Assembly (NCBI GenBank): GCA_965214675.1
Contig: OZ243969.1
Coordinates: forward strand, 1,426,001-1,490,000
Direction: 5' to 3'
Length of the DNA stretch: 64,000 nt
Source of the DNA: WTFY01 sp965214675
GTDB lineage: Bacteria; Pseudomonadota; Gammaproteobacteria; UBA4575
Part shown: piece by piece, positions 18,364-27,605 of the stretch
How positions within the stretch are numbered: position 1 is the first letter of the stretch
Layout of the letters: each line of letters starts with the position of its first letter
Position numbers and translations under genes: made by a program
Notes under the pieces: generated by a model
The model's database searches: none
What the model was told of the DNA's origin: nothing
Seen by the model: only the letters and a program-made list of their open reading frames with translations

Positions 18364-19038
18364 CTAAATTGCGGTGACGGCTTCCGACGGCCAGTCCAGT
18401 TCGTCCTCGTCGACGCGATGGGTTTCGGCCAGCGCCAGGCAGATCCATTCGCGAATCGACGGGCACTCGTCCATGGTGCGGCAATACGCGGTGGCCGTCT
18501 CATCAAGTTCCACATTGACGCTTCGAAAACGCATGATCACCGGGGCCGACAGGGTATCGGCGATGGTGGGTTTGCCGAACAGCCAGGGTCCCTTTTGACC
18601 GAAGTTCTCTCGACAATAACGCCACAGGTCCTGGATACGCTGCACATCCGCAAGTGCTTCATCACTCAGGATGTAGCTTGGAAAACGCCTGCGCAGGTTC
18701 ATGGGAGCCTCGGCGCGCAGGGCCTCGAAACTGGAATGAAATTCCGCACAGACCGAACGGGCCACCGCACGCGCCTTCGGATCCTTCGGCCAGGCGCGCG
18801 ACTGGGGAAAGCGCTCGCCCAGGTATTCCACGATGGCCAGCGAATCCCACACCTCGGTGTCGCCGTCTACCAGCACCGGCACCTTGTTGTTGGAAAACCG
18901 CTCCGAGAGCACCGTGTTCAACTTGTCGCTGTTCAGGTCGTAGCACTTGACGTCGACCGGCAGCTCGTGGCGGTGCACGAACAGCCACGGACACATCGAC
19001 CAGGTGGAATAGTTGTAGTTTCCAATTATCAGTTTCAT
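18364..19038 (-). CDS. Glutathione S-transferase family protein
   Basis: The 224-residue product begins MKLIIGNYNYSTWSMCPWL, a thioredoxin-fold glutathione-binding domain; NKVPVLVDGDTEVWDSLAIVEYLGE contains the cis-Pro and Asp/Ser glutathione contacts. An all-helical C-terminal domain follows (about residues 90-220). ATG 19038 was chosen over 19050 because homologues start at this MKL. The substrate is unknown. It stands alone, transcribed toward trxA, with a 196-base gap after it in which I see nothing. Confidence 0.85.
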   Translation of the reverse strand: MKLIIGNYNYSTWSMCPWLFVHRHELPVDVKCYDLNSDKLNTVLSERFSNNKVPVLVDGDTEVWDSLAIVEYLGERFPQSRAWPKDPKARAVARSVCAEFHSSFEALRAEAPMNLRRRFPSYILSDEALADVQRIQDLWRYCRENFGQKGPWLFGKPTIADTLSAPVIMRFRSVNVELDETATAYCRTMDECPSIREWICLALAETHRVDEDELDWPSEAVTAI

Positions 19039-19519
19039 TGAAGGGCGCATCCTGTGCTGGAGTTCGACCGGGCACGGAGTGTACCCGTTTCGGGGCGATC
19101 AATCACGGCCTAATTGATCTTTTTTCTGAAACCCTGGTTTCGGGCCAGCCGCAGGATCGGGAATGCCGGCGCAAGATTGGCTATAGTAATGTTCCGGCAG
19201 CGAACCTGCTGCGACGGCTCCCGCCGCCGCCTCCACAGGCGGTCAACAACATAACGCATGCCCCAAGCCGGAAAATTTCTTCAGAGTCTCCCTGTTAATT
19301 CATGCCGGCCATCGATGGGCGGAATCAGGATCGAATGATCTCCGCTATTTCCGATTCGGGCGGCTTTATCCAGATGCAGCGGCAGGGTATCGGATTTCGG
19401 AATACTCTGGCTGGACCTGCCTTGCACCCGGTGATGGCCCATGAGCAGGATTGAAACATGATGCGAGGTATCCGGGCTCCTCTTCCTTAAAATAACCGGG
19501 TATCGTTCTCTCCATCTCC
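19039..19519. other. Intergenic region upstream of the DUF1348/TetR operon
   Basis: About 480 bases between the divergent glutathione transferase gene and the promoter at 19520. Short frames occur on both strands but none shows family character or a ribosome site. No RNA gene or repeat was recognised. Confidence 0.45.
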
Positions 19520-19562
19520 TTGTACTCTGTACTGTTCGGTATATACTGTACCAAATAGTACA
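19520..19562 (+). promoter_or_regulatory. Sigma-70-like promoter with overlapping TetR-type operator
   Basis: TTGTAC (19520-19525) and TATACT (19542-19547) are spaced by 16 bases. A perfect inverted repeat TGTAC-N6-GTACA covers 19547-19562, directly over and after the -10, and extra TGTAC half-sites occur at 19521 and 19528. AGGAG at 19567-19571 precedes the ATG at 19579. The likely binder is the TetR protein encoded second in this operon, giving autorepression; that is inference. Confidence 0.65.
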
Positions 19563-19578
19563 AATTAGGAGCCCGATC

Positions 19579-20049
19579 ATGCCTGAAGAACGTCCCCCCT
19601 TTCCACCGTTTAGCCGTGAAGACGCCGAGAAGAAGGTCCGCATGGCCGAAAATGCCTGGAACCTGCGCGACCCGGTGAAGGTCTCGATGGCCTACTCCGA
19701 GGACAGCCGCTGGCGCAACCGTGCTGAATTCTTCCAGGGACGCGAGGCGATCGTCGAGTTCCTGACGCGCAAGTGGGCGCGTGAGCTCGACTACCACCTG
19801 ATCAAGGAGCTCTGGACCTACGGCGACAACCGCATCGCGGTGCGCTTCCAGTACGAGTATCGCGATGATTCCGGCAACTGGTTTCGCGCCCACGGCAACG
19901 AGAACTGGGAATTCAACGAACAGGGCTTCATGCGACGCAGGGAGGCCAGTATCAACGACGTGCCGATTAAGGAGTCTGACCGCAAGTTCCTGTGGGGCGA
20001 GGGGCCGCGACCGGACGACTATCCCGGCCTGACCGAACTCGGGCTTTAG
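19579..20049 (+). CDS. DUF1348 (SnoaL/NTF2-like) protein
   Basis: A 156-residue soluble protein of the NTF2-like fold: an N-terminal helix (FSREDAEKKVRMAENAWNL), the motif YSEDSRWRNRAEFF, then a curved sheet (RFQYEYRDDSGNWFRAHGNENWEF). This is the DUF1348 family, common next to stress or detoxification regulators, with no established reaction. AGGAG precedes the start. It is followed four bases later by the TetR gene, and an operator overlaps its promoter, so expression is probably inducible by a small molecule. Confidence 0.8.
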   Translation: MPEERPPFPPFSREDAEKKVRMAENAWNLRDPVKVSMAYSEDSRWRNRAEFFQGREAIVEFLTRKWARELDYHLIKELWTYGDNRIAVRFQYEYRDDSGNWFRAHGNENWEFNEQGFMRRREASINDVPIKESDRKFLWGEGPRPDDYPGLTELGL

Positions 20050-20053
20050 GTTC

Positions 20054-20620
20054 ATGCCCCGGGAAATTGCACAGCGCAGCGATGCGATTGCAGCCCTGGG
20101 AGAAGTCTTCAGGAAGCACGGCTACTCGGGCGCCTCGCTGGCCGAGATCACCGAGCAGACCGGGCTTGGCAAGGGCAGCCTGTACCACTTCTTTCCCGAC
20201 GGCAAACAGGAGATGGCCGAGGCCGTGCTCGAGGACGTCGGCCGCTGGTTCGAGGCGCACGTGTTCACCCCCCTGCAAGAGCCCGCGGATCCTTTGGGTG
20301 CCATCGAGCGCATGTTCGAGGCCGTTGACGCGTACTTTCACTCGGGCGAGCGCATCTGCCTGCTCGGGGCCTTTGCGCTCGGGGACACCCGCGAGCGCTT
20401 CGCGGGCCCCATCAACGACTACTTCACCCGCTGGACCGCTGCCCTCGCCAGGGCCCTGCAGCGAACGGGCTTTACGCGAACCCGGGCGAGGCACACGGCC
20501 GAGGAGGTCGTCGTCGCCATTCAGGGCGCCCTGGTAATCGCGAGGTCCCGGCAGGACCCGCAGGTCTTTGCGCGCACCCTGAAGCGCCTGAGGCAGCACA
20601 TTGCAACCGCCCGCCAGTAA
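20054..20620 (+). CDS. TetR/AcrR-family transcriptional repressor
   Basis: The 188-residue product has the N-terminal helix-turn-helix GYSGASLAEITEQTGLGKGSLYHFF (residues 24-48; quoted in part, with LYHFF as recognition-helix end), and an all-helical ligand domain of the LmrA/YxaF type containing GCxLGA-like CLLGAFALGD. It probably represses the DUF1348-tetR operon through the TGTAC inverted repeat at 19547-19562. The inducer is unknown. A perfect 10-bp inverted repeat lies 11 bases after its stop. Confidence 0.85.
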   Translation: MPREIAQRSDAIAALGEVFRKHGYSGASLAEITEQTGLGKGSLYHFFPDGKQEMAEAVLEDVGRWFEAHVFTPLQEPADPLGAIERMFEAVDAYFHSGERICLLGAFALGDTRERFAGPINDYFTRWTAALARALQRTGFTRTRARHTAEEVVVAIQGALVIARSRQDPQVFARTLKRLRQHIATARQ

Positions 20621-20631
20621 TTCCCTGATCT

Positions 20632-20658
20632 GGGCAGGTGCTTAACGCGCACCTGCCC
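20632..20658 (+). terminator. Perfect 10-bp inverted repeat, terminator-like
   Basis: GGGCAGGTGC (20632-20641), a 7-base loop, then GCACCTGCCC (20649-20658). It follows the TetR stop, so a rho-independent terminator is plausible, although the tail (TGTCCTTAT) is only partly T-rich. It also overlaps the -35 of the gabD promoter, so an operator role is an alternative. Confidence 0.5.
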
Positions 20659-20670
20659 TGTCCTTATAAT
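20642..20670 (+). promoter_or_regulatory. Sigma-70 promoter for gabD
   Basis: TTAACG (20642-20647), 17-base spacer, perfect TATAAT (20665-20670), 46 bases before the gabD ATG. The -35 lies in the loop of the inverted repeat at 20632-20658, so hairpin or operator occupancy could affect it. Confidence 0.6.
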
Positions 20671-20716
20671 GGACCCGTCCCCCGCGGGACACCTGCACAC
20701 CCAAGAGACCGACATC

Positions 20717-22171
20717 ATGACACTTGATACCACTTCACTCATTCTCGAACAGGCCTATATCGACGGCGCCTGGGTGGATGCCGACAGCGGGTCCACCCTT
20801 TGGGTCACCAACCCGGCCAACGGCGTCATGCTGGGCATGGTCCCCGCCATGGGCCAGGCCGAGACCCGGCGTGCCATCGAGGCCGCACAGGCCGCCTTCC
20901 CGGACTGGCGCGCGCGCACGGCCAAGGAGCGCGGGGCCTTCCTGCGTGCCTGGTTCGAGCAGATCCAGGCGAACGAGAAGACCCTGGCGACCCTGATCAC
21001 CACCGAGCAGGGCAAGCCGCTGGCCGAGGCCCGGGGCGAGGTCGCCTACGGCGGCGCCTACATCGAGTGGTTCGCAGAAGAGGCGCGGCGCATTTACGGG
21101 GAGACCATCGCCAGTAACCAGCCGGACAAGCGCATCCTTGTGACCCGCGAGCCCATCGGCGTGGTGGCTGCGATCACCCCCTGGAATTTTCCGATCGCTA
21201 TGCTGGCGCGCAAGGTTGCCGCAGCACTGGCGGCCGGATGCACGGTGGTGGCCAAACCCTCAAGCCAGACACCCTACAGCGCACTGGCCCTGGCGAGGCT
21301 CGCCGAGGAGGCGGGCCTGCCTGCAGGCGTGCTGAACATCGTCACCGGACCAAGTGAGGCGATCGGCGCCGAACTGACTGCACACCCGGTGGTACGCAAG
21401 CTGAGCTTCACCGGCTCGACCGCAATCGGCAAGGTACTGATGGCGCAGTGTGCGGGCACCGTCAAGAAACTTTCTCTGGAACTCGGCGGCAACGCCCCGT
21501 TCATCGTCTTCGATGATTGCAATCTCGAGGCCGCCGTGGAGGGCGCGATTCAGTCAAAGTTCCGCAATGCCGGGCAGACCTGCGTATGTGCCAACCGCAT
21601 CTTCGCGCAGGACGGCATCCATGATGCATTTTGCGAGCGTCTGACCGCGGCCGTACAGGCCCTGAAGGTGGGCTACGGGCTCGAGGAAGGCACCGATATC
21701 GGGCCGCTGATCAGCGAGCAGGCGATTGCAAAGGTCGAGCATCACATCCGCGATGCCCAATCCAGGGGCGCGGTCCTTTATACTGGAGGCTCCCGTCATG
21801 CCCGGGGAGGCAATTTCTTCGAGCCGACGGTACTGTCCGGCATCACGCCCGAGATGGCTGTGCACTGCGAGGAGACCTTCGGGCCGCTGGCACCCGTGTA
21901 CCGGTTCAGCACGGATGATGAGGTGATCCGCATGGCCAACGACACGCAGTCCGGCCTGGTCGCCTATTTCTACACGCGCAATTCAAGGCGCATCTGGAAG
22001 CTGTCCGAGGCCCTGGAATACGGCATGGTCGGCATCAATACCGGCATGATCTCCACCGAGGTCGCCCCGTTTGGCGGGGTCAAGGAATCCGGCATCGGTC
22101 GCGAGGGTTCAAGGCACGGCCTTGAGGAGTACCTCGAACTCAAGTATTTGTGCATGGGAGACATCGTCTAG
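20717..22171 (+). CDS. gabD: NAD(P)-dependent succinate-semialdehyde dehydrogenase
   Basis: The 484-residue product matches E. coli GabD (482). TPWNFPIAML is the nucleotide-side motif, FTGSTAIGK the dinucleotide loop, ELGGNAPFIVF holds the general-base Glu, and NAGQTCVCANR the catalytic Cys. The C-terminus has PFGGVKESGIGREGSRHG. Reaction: succinate semialdehyde to succinate with NAD(P)H formation, the end of GABA-type degradation. ATG 20717 follows AGAGAC; a longer upstream frame lacks family similarity. Related semialdehyde substrates are possible; no gabT neighbour is present. Confidence 0.9.
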   Translation: MTLDTTSLILEQAYIDGAWVDADSGSTLWVTNPANGVMLGMVPAMGQAETRRAIEAAQAAFPDWRARTAKERGAFLRAWFEQIQANEKTLATLITTEQGKPLAEARGEVAYGGAYIEWFAEEARRIYGETIASNQPDKRILVTREPIGVVAAITPWNFPIAMLARKVAAALAAGCTVVAKPSSQTPYSALALARLAEEAGLPAGVLNIVTGPSEAIGAELTAHPVVRKLSFTGSTAIGKVLMAQCAGTVKKLSLELGGNAPFIVFDDCNLEAAVEGAIQSKFRNAGQTCVCANRIFAQDGIHDAFCERLTAAVQALKVGYGLEEGTDIGPLISEQAIAKVEHHIRDAQSRGAVLYTGGSRHARGGNFFEPTVLSGITPEMAVHCEETFGPLAPVYRFSTDDEVIRMANDTQSGLVAYFYTRNSRRIWKLSEALEYGMVGINTGMISTEVAPFGGVKESGIGREGSRHGLEEYLELKYLCMGDIV

Positions 22172-22214
22172 CGAACCCCGCAAAAGTCTGCCGGGTAATC
22201 ACCCCGTCAGGTGC

Positions 22215-23120
22215 TCAAAAATGGTGGCGAAAACCGAGCGAGATGGCCCAGTACCTTTGGTCGCGTGTCGAAATTCCGTAATGCACCGGAGCCCCGCCCG
22301 GGGCCACCGTGGAGGCATGCCCGCGCAGGCTACGCCAGGAATGTCCGTCATCGCGAAAATCACCCAGCGTGCTCCCGTAGCGAAGCTTGGCACTCAACAC
22401 CCGGTGCTCGCCCAGGGCATAGTCCATCCCCGCCATCAACTGGTAGCTCCACAACCAGTCCGACAGGGTCTTGTCCGCAATCGATGACTGGTTGGCAACC
22501 GCGGGATGGCGCGGCGGATCGAGCACACTCAGGGCCGCCTCATCGCGGCGCGTGGAGATGCCCGAGTAGTCAATCTCGATACGTGAGAGTCCGATCCCGG
22601 CACCGAGGTAGGGCGTCCCTGCAAGGAAGAGCGGCTGGCTGAAATCATAGTAGACATTGGCAAACAGGCTGTCGGCACGCAGGCGATCGATTTCCTCGTC
22701 CCGAACCGAGAACTCATTTTGCTTGGGATCGCCAGGTACGAACAGGCTGACCTTCTCACCGCTGTGGCGGCGGTGCTGGTACTCGGCCTCGATGCGAAAC
22801 GGCCCGAGGCCGTCGTAACCGAGCTGGACTGCGGCGAGCCATCCGGTATCGGGATCGAACGTGCTGGTGCTTGCAGGAAGCGTGCGGGGCTGGCACTGGT
22901 CCGCCGGCAACGGCAATTGCAGCCCGCCGATGTTCACCGGAGGCAGCCACTGGTCGCAGTTGGTCGGGATGCCGACATTGGTGCGCGTGGACTTGATCGA
23001 CCGTGGCTCGGCGGCCCCGAGTTCGATGCCTACATAGAATCCGTTGCGCGCCGTCTCACTGCCATGAGCTGTACTTGCCAATAGGGCGACCGCGGCCAAT
23101 AAGACGAGAGATAAACGCAT
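22215..23120 (-). CDS. Outer-membrane beta-barrel protein
   Basis: The 301-residue product starts with a signal peptide (MRLSLVLLAAVALLASTAHG). The mature part has alternating amphipathic strands, e.g. WLAAVQLGYDGLGPFRIEAEY, and ends in ISLGFRHHF with the C-terminal Phe typical of BamA-inserted barrels. AGGA lies eight bases before ATG 23120. It resembles small OmpA/OmpW-like surface barrels; no substrate can be assigned. It lies 65 bases after the TraG-like gene on the same strand and may be ICE cargo or host. Confidence 0.7.
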   Translation of the reverse strand: MRLSLVLLAAVALLASTAHGSETARNGFYVGIELGAAEPRSIKSTRTNVGIPTNCDQWLPPVNIGGLQLPLPADQCQPRTLPASTSTFDPDTGWLAAVQLGYDGLGPFRIEAEYQHRRHSGEKVSLFVPGDPKQNEFSVRDEEIDRLRADSLFANVYYDFSQPLFLAGTPYLGAGIGLSRIEIDYSGISTRRDEAALSVLDPPRHPAVANQSSIADKTLSDWLWSYQLMAGMDYALGEHRVLSAKLRYGSTLGDFRDDGHSWRSLRGHASTVAPGGAPVHYGISTRDQRYWAISLGFRHHF

Positions 23121-23185
23121 ACTGCATCCTAGTCGATTTACCGCAAGTGCGACAAGACCGTCCTGCAGCGACACGATGCCTGCAC

Positions 23186-24739
23186 TTATCGCCTGAAGGC
23201 TACCTTGCCCATGCCGCCGCCGAGGCGCCCGGCATCGTCCCCGCCACGGCTAAGCGGTGAGGTGGCCGCCGAAATGGAGCGCCCGATATGCACCCCGGCC
23301 CAGGCCATCATGGCACTCCACAACAGCGGCAGGCCGAGATACAGGCTGGTAGTGATCATGTTGAGCAGCATGCGCTTGAGATCATGCTCGCCGGGATTGG
23401 CGAACACCTGCAAGAAGACATTGACGTCCGGGTACATGGACAGGATCAGGTTCTGGTCCACCCATAAAGCCAGGTACCACAGCACGCTCCAGAACTTGAC
23501 CGTGAAGATGGCGAGCGCCCCGGTGACCATCATGGCGAGTGAGTACCGCGACAGCACCACGACCATCGGCAACAACGCGTAGATGCCGAGCAACAGGACC
23601 GCCTGCACCATCGGCAGGGCCTGCAGTACGGTAGTGACCGTCACTGAAAAAAGCGCTGAGGCGGCGACGATGCCACCGGCCGCCAATCCACCCTTGAGCC
23701 ACTGTTCGGTCGCACCCAGCCAGCCGGTGTGCCCGGAGTTGTTTCTCACCAGGTCGTTGCTGGACCATACCGGCGGTGCATTCGCAAGCACCGTGCGCGC
23801 CACGGTATCGAGGTGCTGTTCATGGGCCAGGGCCGGTGCCACCCGGACCACCAGGCCGGAGAAACCACTCGAGGTGAGGTCCGCCTGCTCGATGAGCTTG
23901 CGACGCAGCCCGATCGTGCCCTCTTCCCACCACTGCTTGCACCAGGGCTTACCCCACAGCGGCGGGGAGGCCGGGTCGTACTCGGTATCGCGCACCGGAT
24001 CGAATCGCCAGCCGGGCACCGGGCGGGCGGGTCGAAGGCTGGCGTAGTAGCCGGCAGTCTCCCGGTACACATGCGATCCCATCCAGTCCGGGTCCTGTGC
24101 CCCGTAGCTCGCCAGCAGGGCCGCTACCGCGGGGTTGGCCGGTCGCTCATGCTGGTAGCGCGAGCGGGCCGGGACATAGCACTGGCTGAAAAAGTCACTG
24201 GCCTCGGAGCGAAGGGCGGGATCGGCGATGGTGGCCAGGCGCGCCTGCTGTTCATAGGTGCGCAAATCAAAGGCCGAGGGCAGGCCCTCGACCACCGCAT
24301 GGTTGATGCCCGAAGTCATGGCCAACACGCCATACCACCACACCGGGAGGTGCACCGATGCCGGTGAGCCGGCAAACCCTGTGGTACCGAAGGTGCTTTG
24401 CGGTGCGGAGGGGGTGGCCGTCGGGGGCGTGGGCTGCAGGAGCGTCGGCGGCGGCGTGTAGCGCAGCATGCTGGCATCCAGCGGCGTAAGTGCGCCCGGC
24501 TGGCCGGCAAGAACCACCACCAGCAGGGCGATGAACAGCTGGATCTCCATGCGCCGCAGGGACAGGGCCGGTGCGGTACCGAACTCCCCGCCCTCGGCCG
24601 GTTCGCGCCAGTGGTCGATGAGGATGCCGAGAAACGGCAGGAACACGATGCCCGTGGCCACCAGCACCTCCCAGACGATGTTGTAGAAGGTCCAGCCGTA
24701 CAGGGTCGTGAACAGTTCAAGGTAGCTGTCTACGGCCAC
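23186..24739 (-). CDS. Conjugative transfer protein with TraG N-terminal domain
   Basis: A 517-residue inner-membrane protein: an N-terminal hydrophobic segment (FYNIVWEVLVATGIVFLPFLG), another near residue 75, then a large non-cytoplasmic domain and a cluster of hydrophobic segments at about 345-490 (GIVAASALFSVTVTTVLQAL onward). This matches the TraG_N domain of F-like and ICE transfer systems, which helps mating-pair formation. It is the last of four ICE genes transcribed leftward. The gene appears intact. Confidence 0.75.
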   Translation of the reverse strand: MAVDSYLELFTTLYGWTFYNIVWEVLVATGIVFLPFLGILIDHWREPAEGGEFGTAPALSLRRMEIQLFIALLVVVLAGQPGALTPLDASMLRYTPPPTLLQPTPPTATPSAPQSTFGTTGFAGSPASVHLPVWWYGVLAMTSGINHAVVEGLPSAFDLRTYEQQARLATIADPALRSEASDFFSQCYVPARSRYQHERPANPAVAALLASYGAQDPDWMGSHVYRETAGYYASLRPARPVPGWRFDPVRDTEYDPASPPLWGKPWCKQWWEEGTIGLRRKLIEQADLTSSGFSGLVVRVAPALAHEQHLDTVARTVLANAPPVWSSNDLVRNNSGHTGWLGATEQWLKGGLAAGGIVAASALFSVTVTTVLQALPMVQAVLLLGIYALLPMVVVLSRYSLAMMVTGALAIFTVKFWSVLWYLALWVDQNLILSMYPDVNVFLQVFANPGEHDLKRMLLNMITTSLYLGLPLLWSAMMAWAGVHIGRSISAATSPLSRGGDDAGRLGGGMGKVAFRR

Positions 24740-24790
24740 AGCCCGGCCCCTGACAACGATCGGATGGCAGACTCTCGCATGCGCCCGGCT

Positions 24791-26122
24791 TCAGGGCACC
24801 CGGCCGTGGACTACCGGACGCGGGTCGTGGGTGGGCCGCTGGGGGGTGGCAAGCGAGGTCCTGCGCCGGGCTGCGGCATGCTGGAGTAGCACGCCTGCGG
24901 TCGTTGAGACGACTTCACGGCGCACGCGGGTCTCGAACAGGAGATTCTCAATCTCGCGGTCAAGTTCGGCGATGGAGGAGTCGGCATGTTCGCGGGCGAC
25001 CTCGGTGGCGTAGACTTCCGGGACCTGCCGTCCGGTCAGCAAAAGGCGCCTCGCCAGCAGGGCTTTCTCGATGGTGCGCGCGGTGCTGATCTCCGACACC
25101 AGCCGCCCCAGGACCAGCGACTGTTCGGGGGCCGGCATCTCGCGGATGGCTTCGATGAGCTGGCGCGTAATGGCCACCCCGGGAGCAGTGACCCGTGCCA
25201 GGTTGGCCAGGGTGAGCGGTGCGGCCCCGCCCACCAGGCGCTGCAGATCAAGTGTGACCGCACCCGACTCCTGGTGCAGCTTCGGCAACAGGCCGGTGCC
25301 TGGAACACTGTCCTTGCGGCAGGTATCGCAGGTGGTGACGATATTTTCCCCGACCACGTCCACGACCCACCGCTGGGCGGCGGCGGGCGTGGTCCAGACC
25401 TCGGGCAGTCGCGAGCCCGGCACGGGCGGTGCAGCACCGGAGGCCCCGACCGGGCGGTTCAGGTTGAGGTTGTAGCCGGCCTTGACGACATCCCCGGTGA
25501 ACTCAAGGACGGGTTGGGCCGTACCACCCGCCTGTCCACCGATCCAGGGGACGCCGTTGTTGCCGTTGGCGGTTTCCACGGCCTGCTGTGCACTGACCGC
25601 ATCATTGCCGCCGATGCCCATCTGGCGTTTCCAGTCATTGCCCTTGGACAGGACGACGAGATCGGCATAGGGATTCTTGCCCTTGGCGATTTCACTCTCC
25701 ATCTGCTGGCAGGACTTGGTGGCAAGCCTCAGCGTCTCCTCGGCCTTGATCAGGGCGTTCTGGAACAGGTCGTAGAGGCCGGGATTGGCGCGCTGCAGGA
25801 TCAGTGCAGGCAGGGCGGCCAGGGCCGCGGTGGCGGCATTGGTCATCGCTCCCATCATGCGATCGGCGCCGGCGCCGATCTCGTTGAGCGTATTGGTGAC
25901 GGCGGTCACGGGATCGAACTTGGCGCAGCTGTAACCAAGCCCCAGTTGCGCCGAACCGCCAAGGGTGACCGAGACCACCGAGGGGTTTGCAGGTGCCGAG
26001 ATCGGTCGCGCACCGCCGATTTCGTAGTACCAGAAACTGTCCTCGGTCGGGGCCATGGCCGCATGCAGTCCAGGGGCTGTTAAAAGGATACCAAGCAGGA
26101 CGCCTGCGCCCGGGGTATTCAC
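24791..26122 (-). CDS. ICE protein of the PFL_4711 family (TraH-like)
   Basis: The 443-residue product has a signal peptide (GAGVLLGILLTAPGLHAAMA), repeated Ala-rich helices and a C-terminal long helical region. This pattern and the neighbours fit TIGR03755, the PFL_4711 family, the ICE counterpart of the F-plasmid pilus-assembly protein TraH. Cysteines in TCDTC near residue 280 are periplasmic. The start is GTG 26122, chosen because it overlaps the previous stop as GTGA; the longer frame to 26206 would extend deep into that gene. Confidence 0.75.
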   Translation of the reverse strand: MNTPGAGVLLGILLTAPGLHAAMAPTEDSFWYYEIGGARPISAPANPSVVSVTLGGSAQLGLGYSCAKFDPVTAVTNTLNEIGAGADRMMGAMTNAATAALAALPALILQRANPGLYDLFQNALIKAEETLRLATKSCQQMESEIAKGKNPYADLVVLSKGNDWKRQMGIGGNDAVSAQQAVETANGNNGVPWIGGQAGGTAQPVLEFTGDVVKAGYNLNLNRPVGASGAAPPVPGSRLPEVWTTPAAAQRWVVDVVGENIVTTCDTCRKDSVPGTGLLPKLHQESGAVTLDLQRLVGGAAPLTLANLARVTAPGVAITRQLIEAIREMPAPEQSLVLGRLVSEISTARTIEKALLARRLLLTGRQVPEVYATEVAREHADSSIAELDREIENLLFETRVRREVVSTTAGVLLQHAAARRRTSLATPQRPTHDPRPVVHGRVP

Positions 26123-27129
26123 GGTGGATAGCTCGTCCAGTCGACGTGGTACAAAAACCACTGACCACGACGACGACAGCACTCGTACGGACGCCACAGT
26201 GTCCATGCGTAGTCCCCGCCCTCATCCACCTCACCGTCGCCCCAGCTGCTCACCTCATTGCGGTCATCGGTGCCGAACACATCGCAACTCGACTCGGCAT
26301 CCGGCACGAGCCTTTGCCACAGCCCGGTACGCTCGTCTTGCTCGATGAGTGCATCGGGCGGCCACATCCTCTGTCCCGATGCGGATGATCCTGCAAGGGG
26401 TACGTAGACATGCGGCTGGTGTTCGCGGGTGACGATGTCCGCCGCCCGTTGCGCAATCACGGCGGCCGCCTTGGGCTCGCTTGCCTGCACCACCCAGCCC
26501 GTTCGCGGGTACACCGAACCCCAGGTCTGCAAGGGCGATTCACCGACCTCGCGAAGCCCCGGCACCAGGCTCTCGGGATACAACATCTCCGGCAGTGCGT
26601 GACGCCAGGACAGGGCGTCGATGCCGGACTGGAAGTACGGCACAAAGGGGCGGGCCTGCGAATCGCAGGTATACCCGGCAGCGGGCAGGTCTGTAAGCGG
26701 GTGGCCAACGGCATCGGCTTCCCGAAAGATCAGGTTGGTGTGTGTGCGGGCGCGCCCCTCGGTGCGGTTTCCCCCACTGCCGGGTGCCACGCCCAGCAGG
26801 GATCCGAGCAGCCCGCCCGCGGCGGTCTTTTGCGCCAGGCCGAGCGTCGCGCGGATCTCGTTCCAGGGATTGGCGCCGAGCTCGTTGTAGCTTGAGATCA
26901 CAAGGTCCGGGTTGTAGTGCCCGACCTTGAGCGAGCTCTTCACCTTGCAGCCGTTCCACGAACAGCGCAGCCAGAAGCAGGTACCCATCGGCAGCCATTG
27001 CATGCAGGAGAGCGCCGCCTGTGTGGTGCGGGTCATGATCTCGGCGGTAGAGATCGAGCCGCCCGCAACGGTGCAGGCGAAAGCCATGCCCAGCACCACA
27101 GCGAGAAGCCGAACCCTCACGTCTCTCAC
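26119..27129 (-). CDS. ICE protein of the PFL_4710 family (TraU-like)
   Basis: The 336-residue product starts with a signal peptide (LLAVVLGMAFACTVAGGSIS) and is cysteine-rich (CMQWLPMGTCFWLRCSWNGC), as expected for TIGR03756, the PFL_4710/TraU-like family of periplasmic pilus-assembly proteins. WFLYHVDWTSYPP closes the protein. It starts with GTG overlapping the preceding stop (GTGA at 27126-27129). It is the second of four coupled genes and the frame is intact. Confidence 0.78.
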   Translation of the reverse strand: MRDVRVRLLAVVLGMAFACTVAGGSISTAEIMTRTTQAALSCMQWLPMGTCFWLRCSWNGCKVKSSLKVGHYNPDLVISSYNELGANPWNEIRATLGLAQKTAAGGLLGSLLGVAPGSGGNRTEGRARTHTNLIFREADAVGHPLTDLPAAGYTCDSQARPFVPYFQSGIDALSWRHALPEMLYPESLVPGLREVGESPLQTWGSVYPRTGWVVQASEPKAAAVIAQRAADIVTREHQPHVYVPLAGSSASGQRMWPPDALIEQDERTGLWQRLVPDAESSCDVFGTDDRNEVSSWGDGEVDEGGDYAWTLWRPYECCRRRGQWFLYHVDWTSYPP

Positions 27130-27605
27130 GGCCTTTGCCAGCTGCGGTACTGATGCAGTCCCGCGCCCAGATCGGTAAGGCCGTACACGACGGCTTGGCC
27201 GTTGAACACCATGGCCGGATGGCGGTCGATTCCGTAGTGTATCGCCCTTGCCAGGCCAACGGCCGTTCGCTGCAGTCGCGCACGGTCTGTCTCACTGATC
27301 TGTGAAAGCTTGTCTGTTGCCATCTGCCGGGCCTGTTCGGGATCGCCCGGCAGGTGCTCGCTCAGCCGTGCCTCCAGGTCCCTGAAGCCATCGAGCCGGT
27401 AGATGTGCACCTCGAGCCCCTCCCCTGGCGTATCGTGTAAAAGCACGTCCTGGCCCGTGATCCGGTGCCCGGCGAGCGTGAATACCTCGATCCGGCCGGA
27501 AGGCTCCTCGTCCGCCAACGCGACCGGGAGGGTTTGGGTGCTCACAAGTACGCAGACCACCAGTGCACACCGCACAGGATCTTGCACCTGCTGTCGTTCA
27601 CTCAT
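27126..27605 (-). CDS. ICE protein of the PFL_4709 family
   Basis: A 159-residue exported protein: signal peptide (VRCALVVCVLVSTQTLPVALA), then RIEVFTLAGHRITG, and a C-terminal HPAMVFNGQAVVYGLTDL resembling the thioredoxin-like TIGR03757/PFL_4709 family of conjugative elements. ATG 27605 was chosen since the upstream part of the longer frame lies on the complement of dinB. It is the first visible gene of the ICE operon; the expected upstream ICE genes are missing here and an ATPase of the same system appears only at 63103. Confidence 0.75.
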   Translation of the reverse strand: MSERQQVQDPVRCALVVCVLVSTQTLPVALADEEPSGRIEVFTLAGHRITGQDVLLHDTPGEGLEVHIYRLDGFRDLEARLSEHLPGDPEQARQMATDKLSQISETDRARLQRTAVGLARAIHYGIDRHPAMVFNGQAVVYGLTDLGAGLHQYRSWQRP

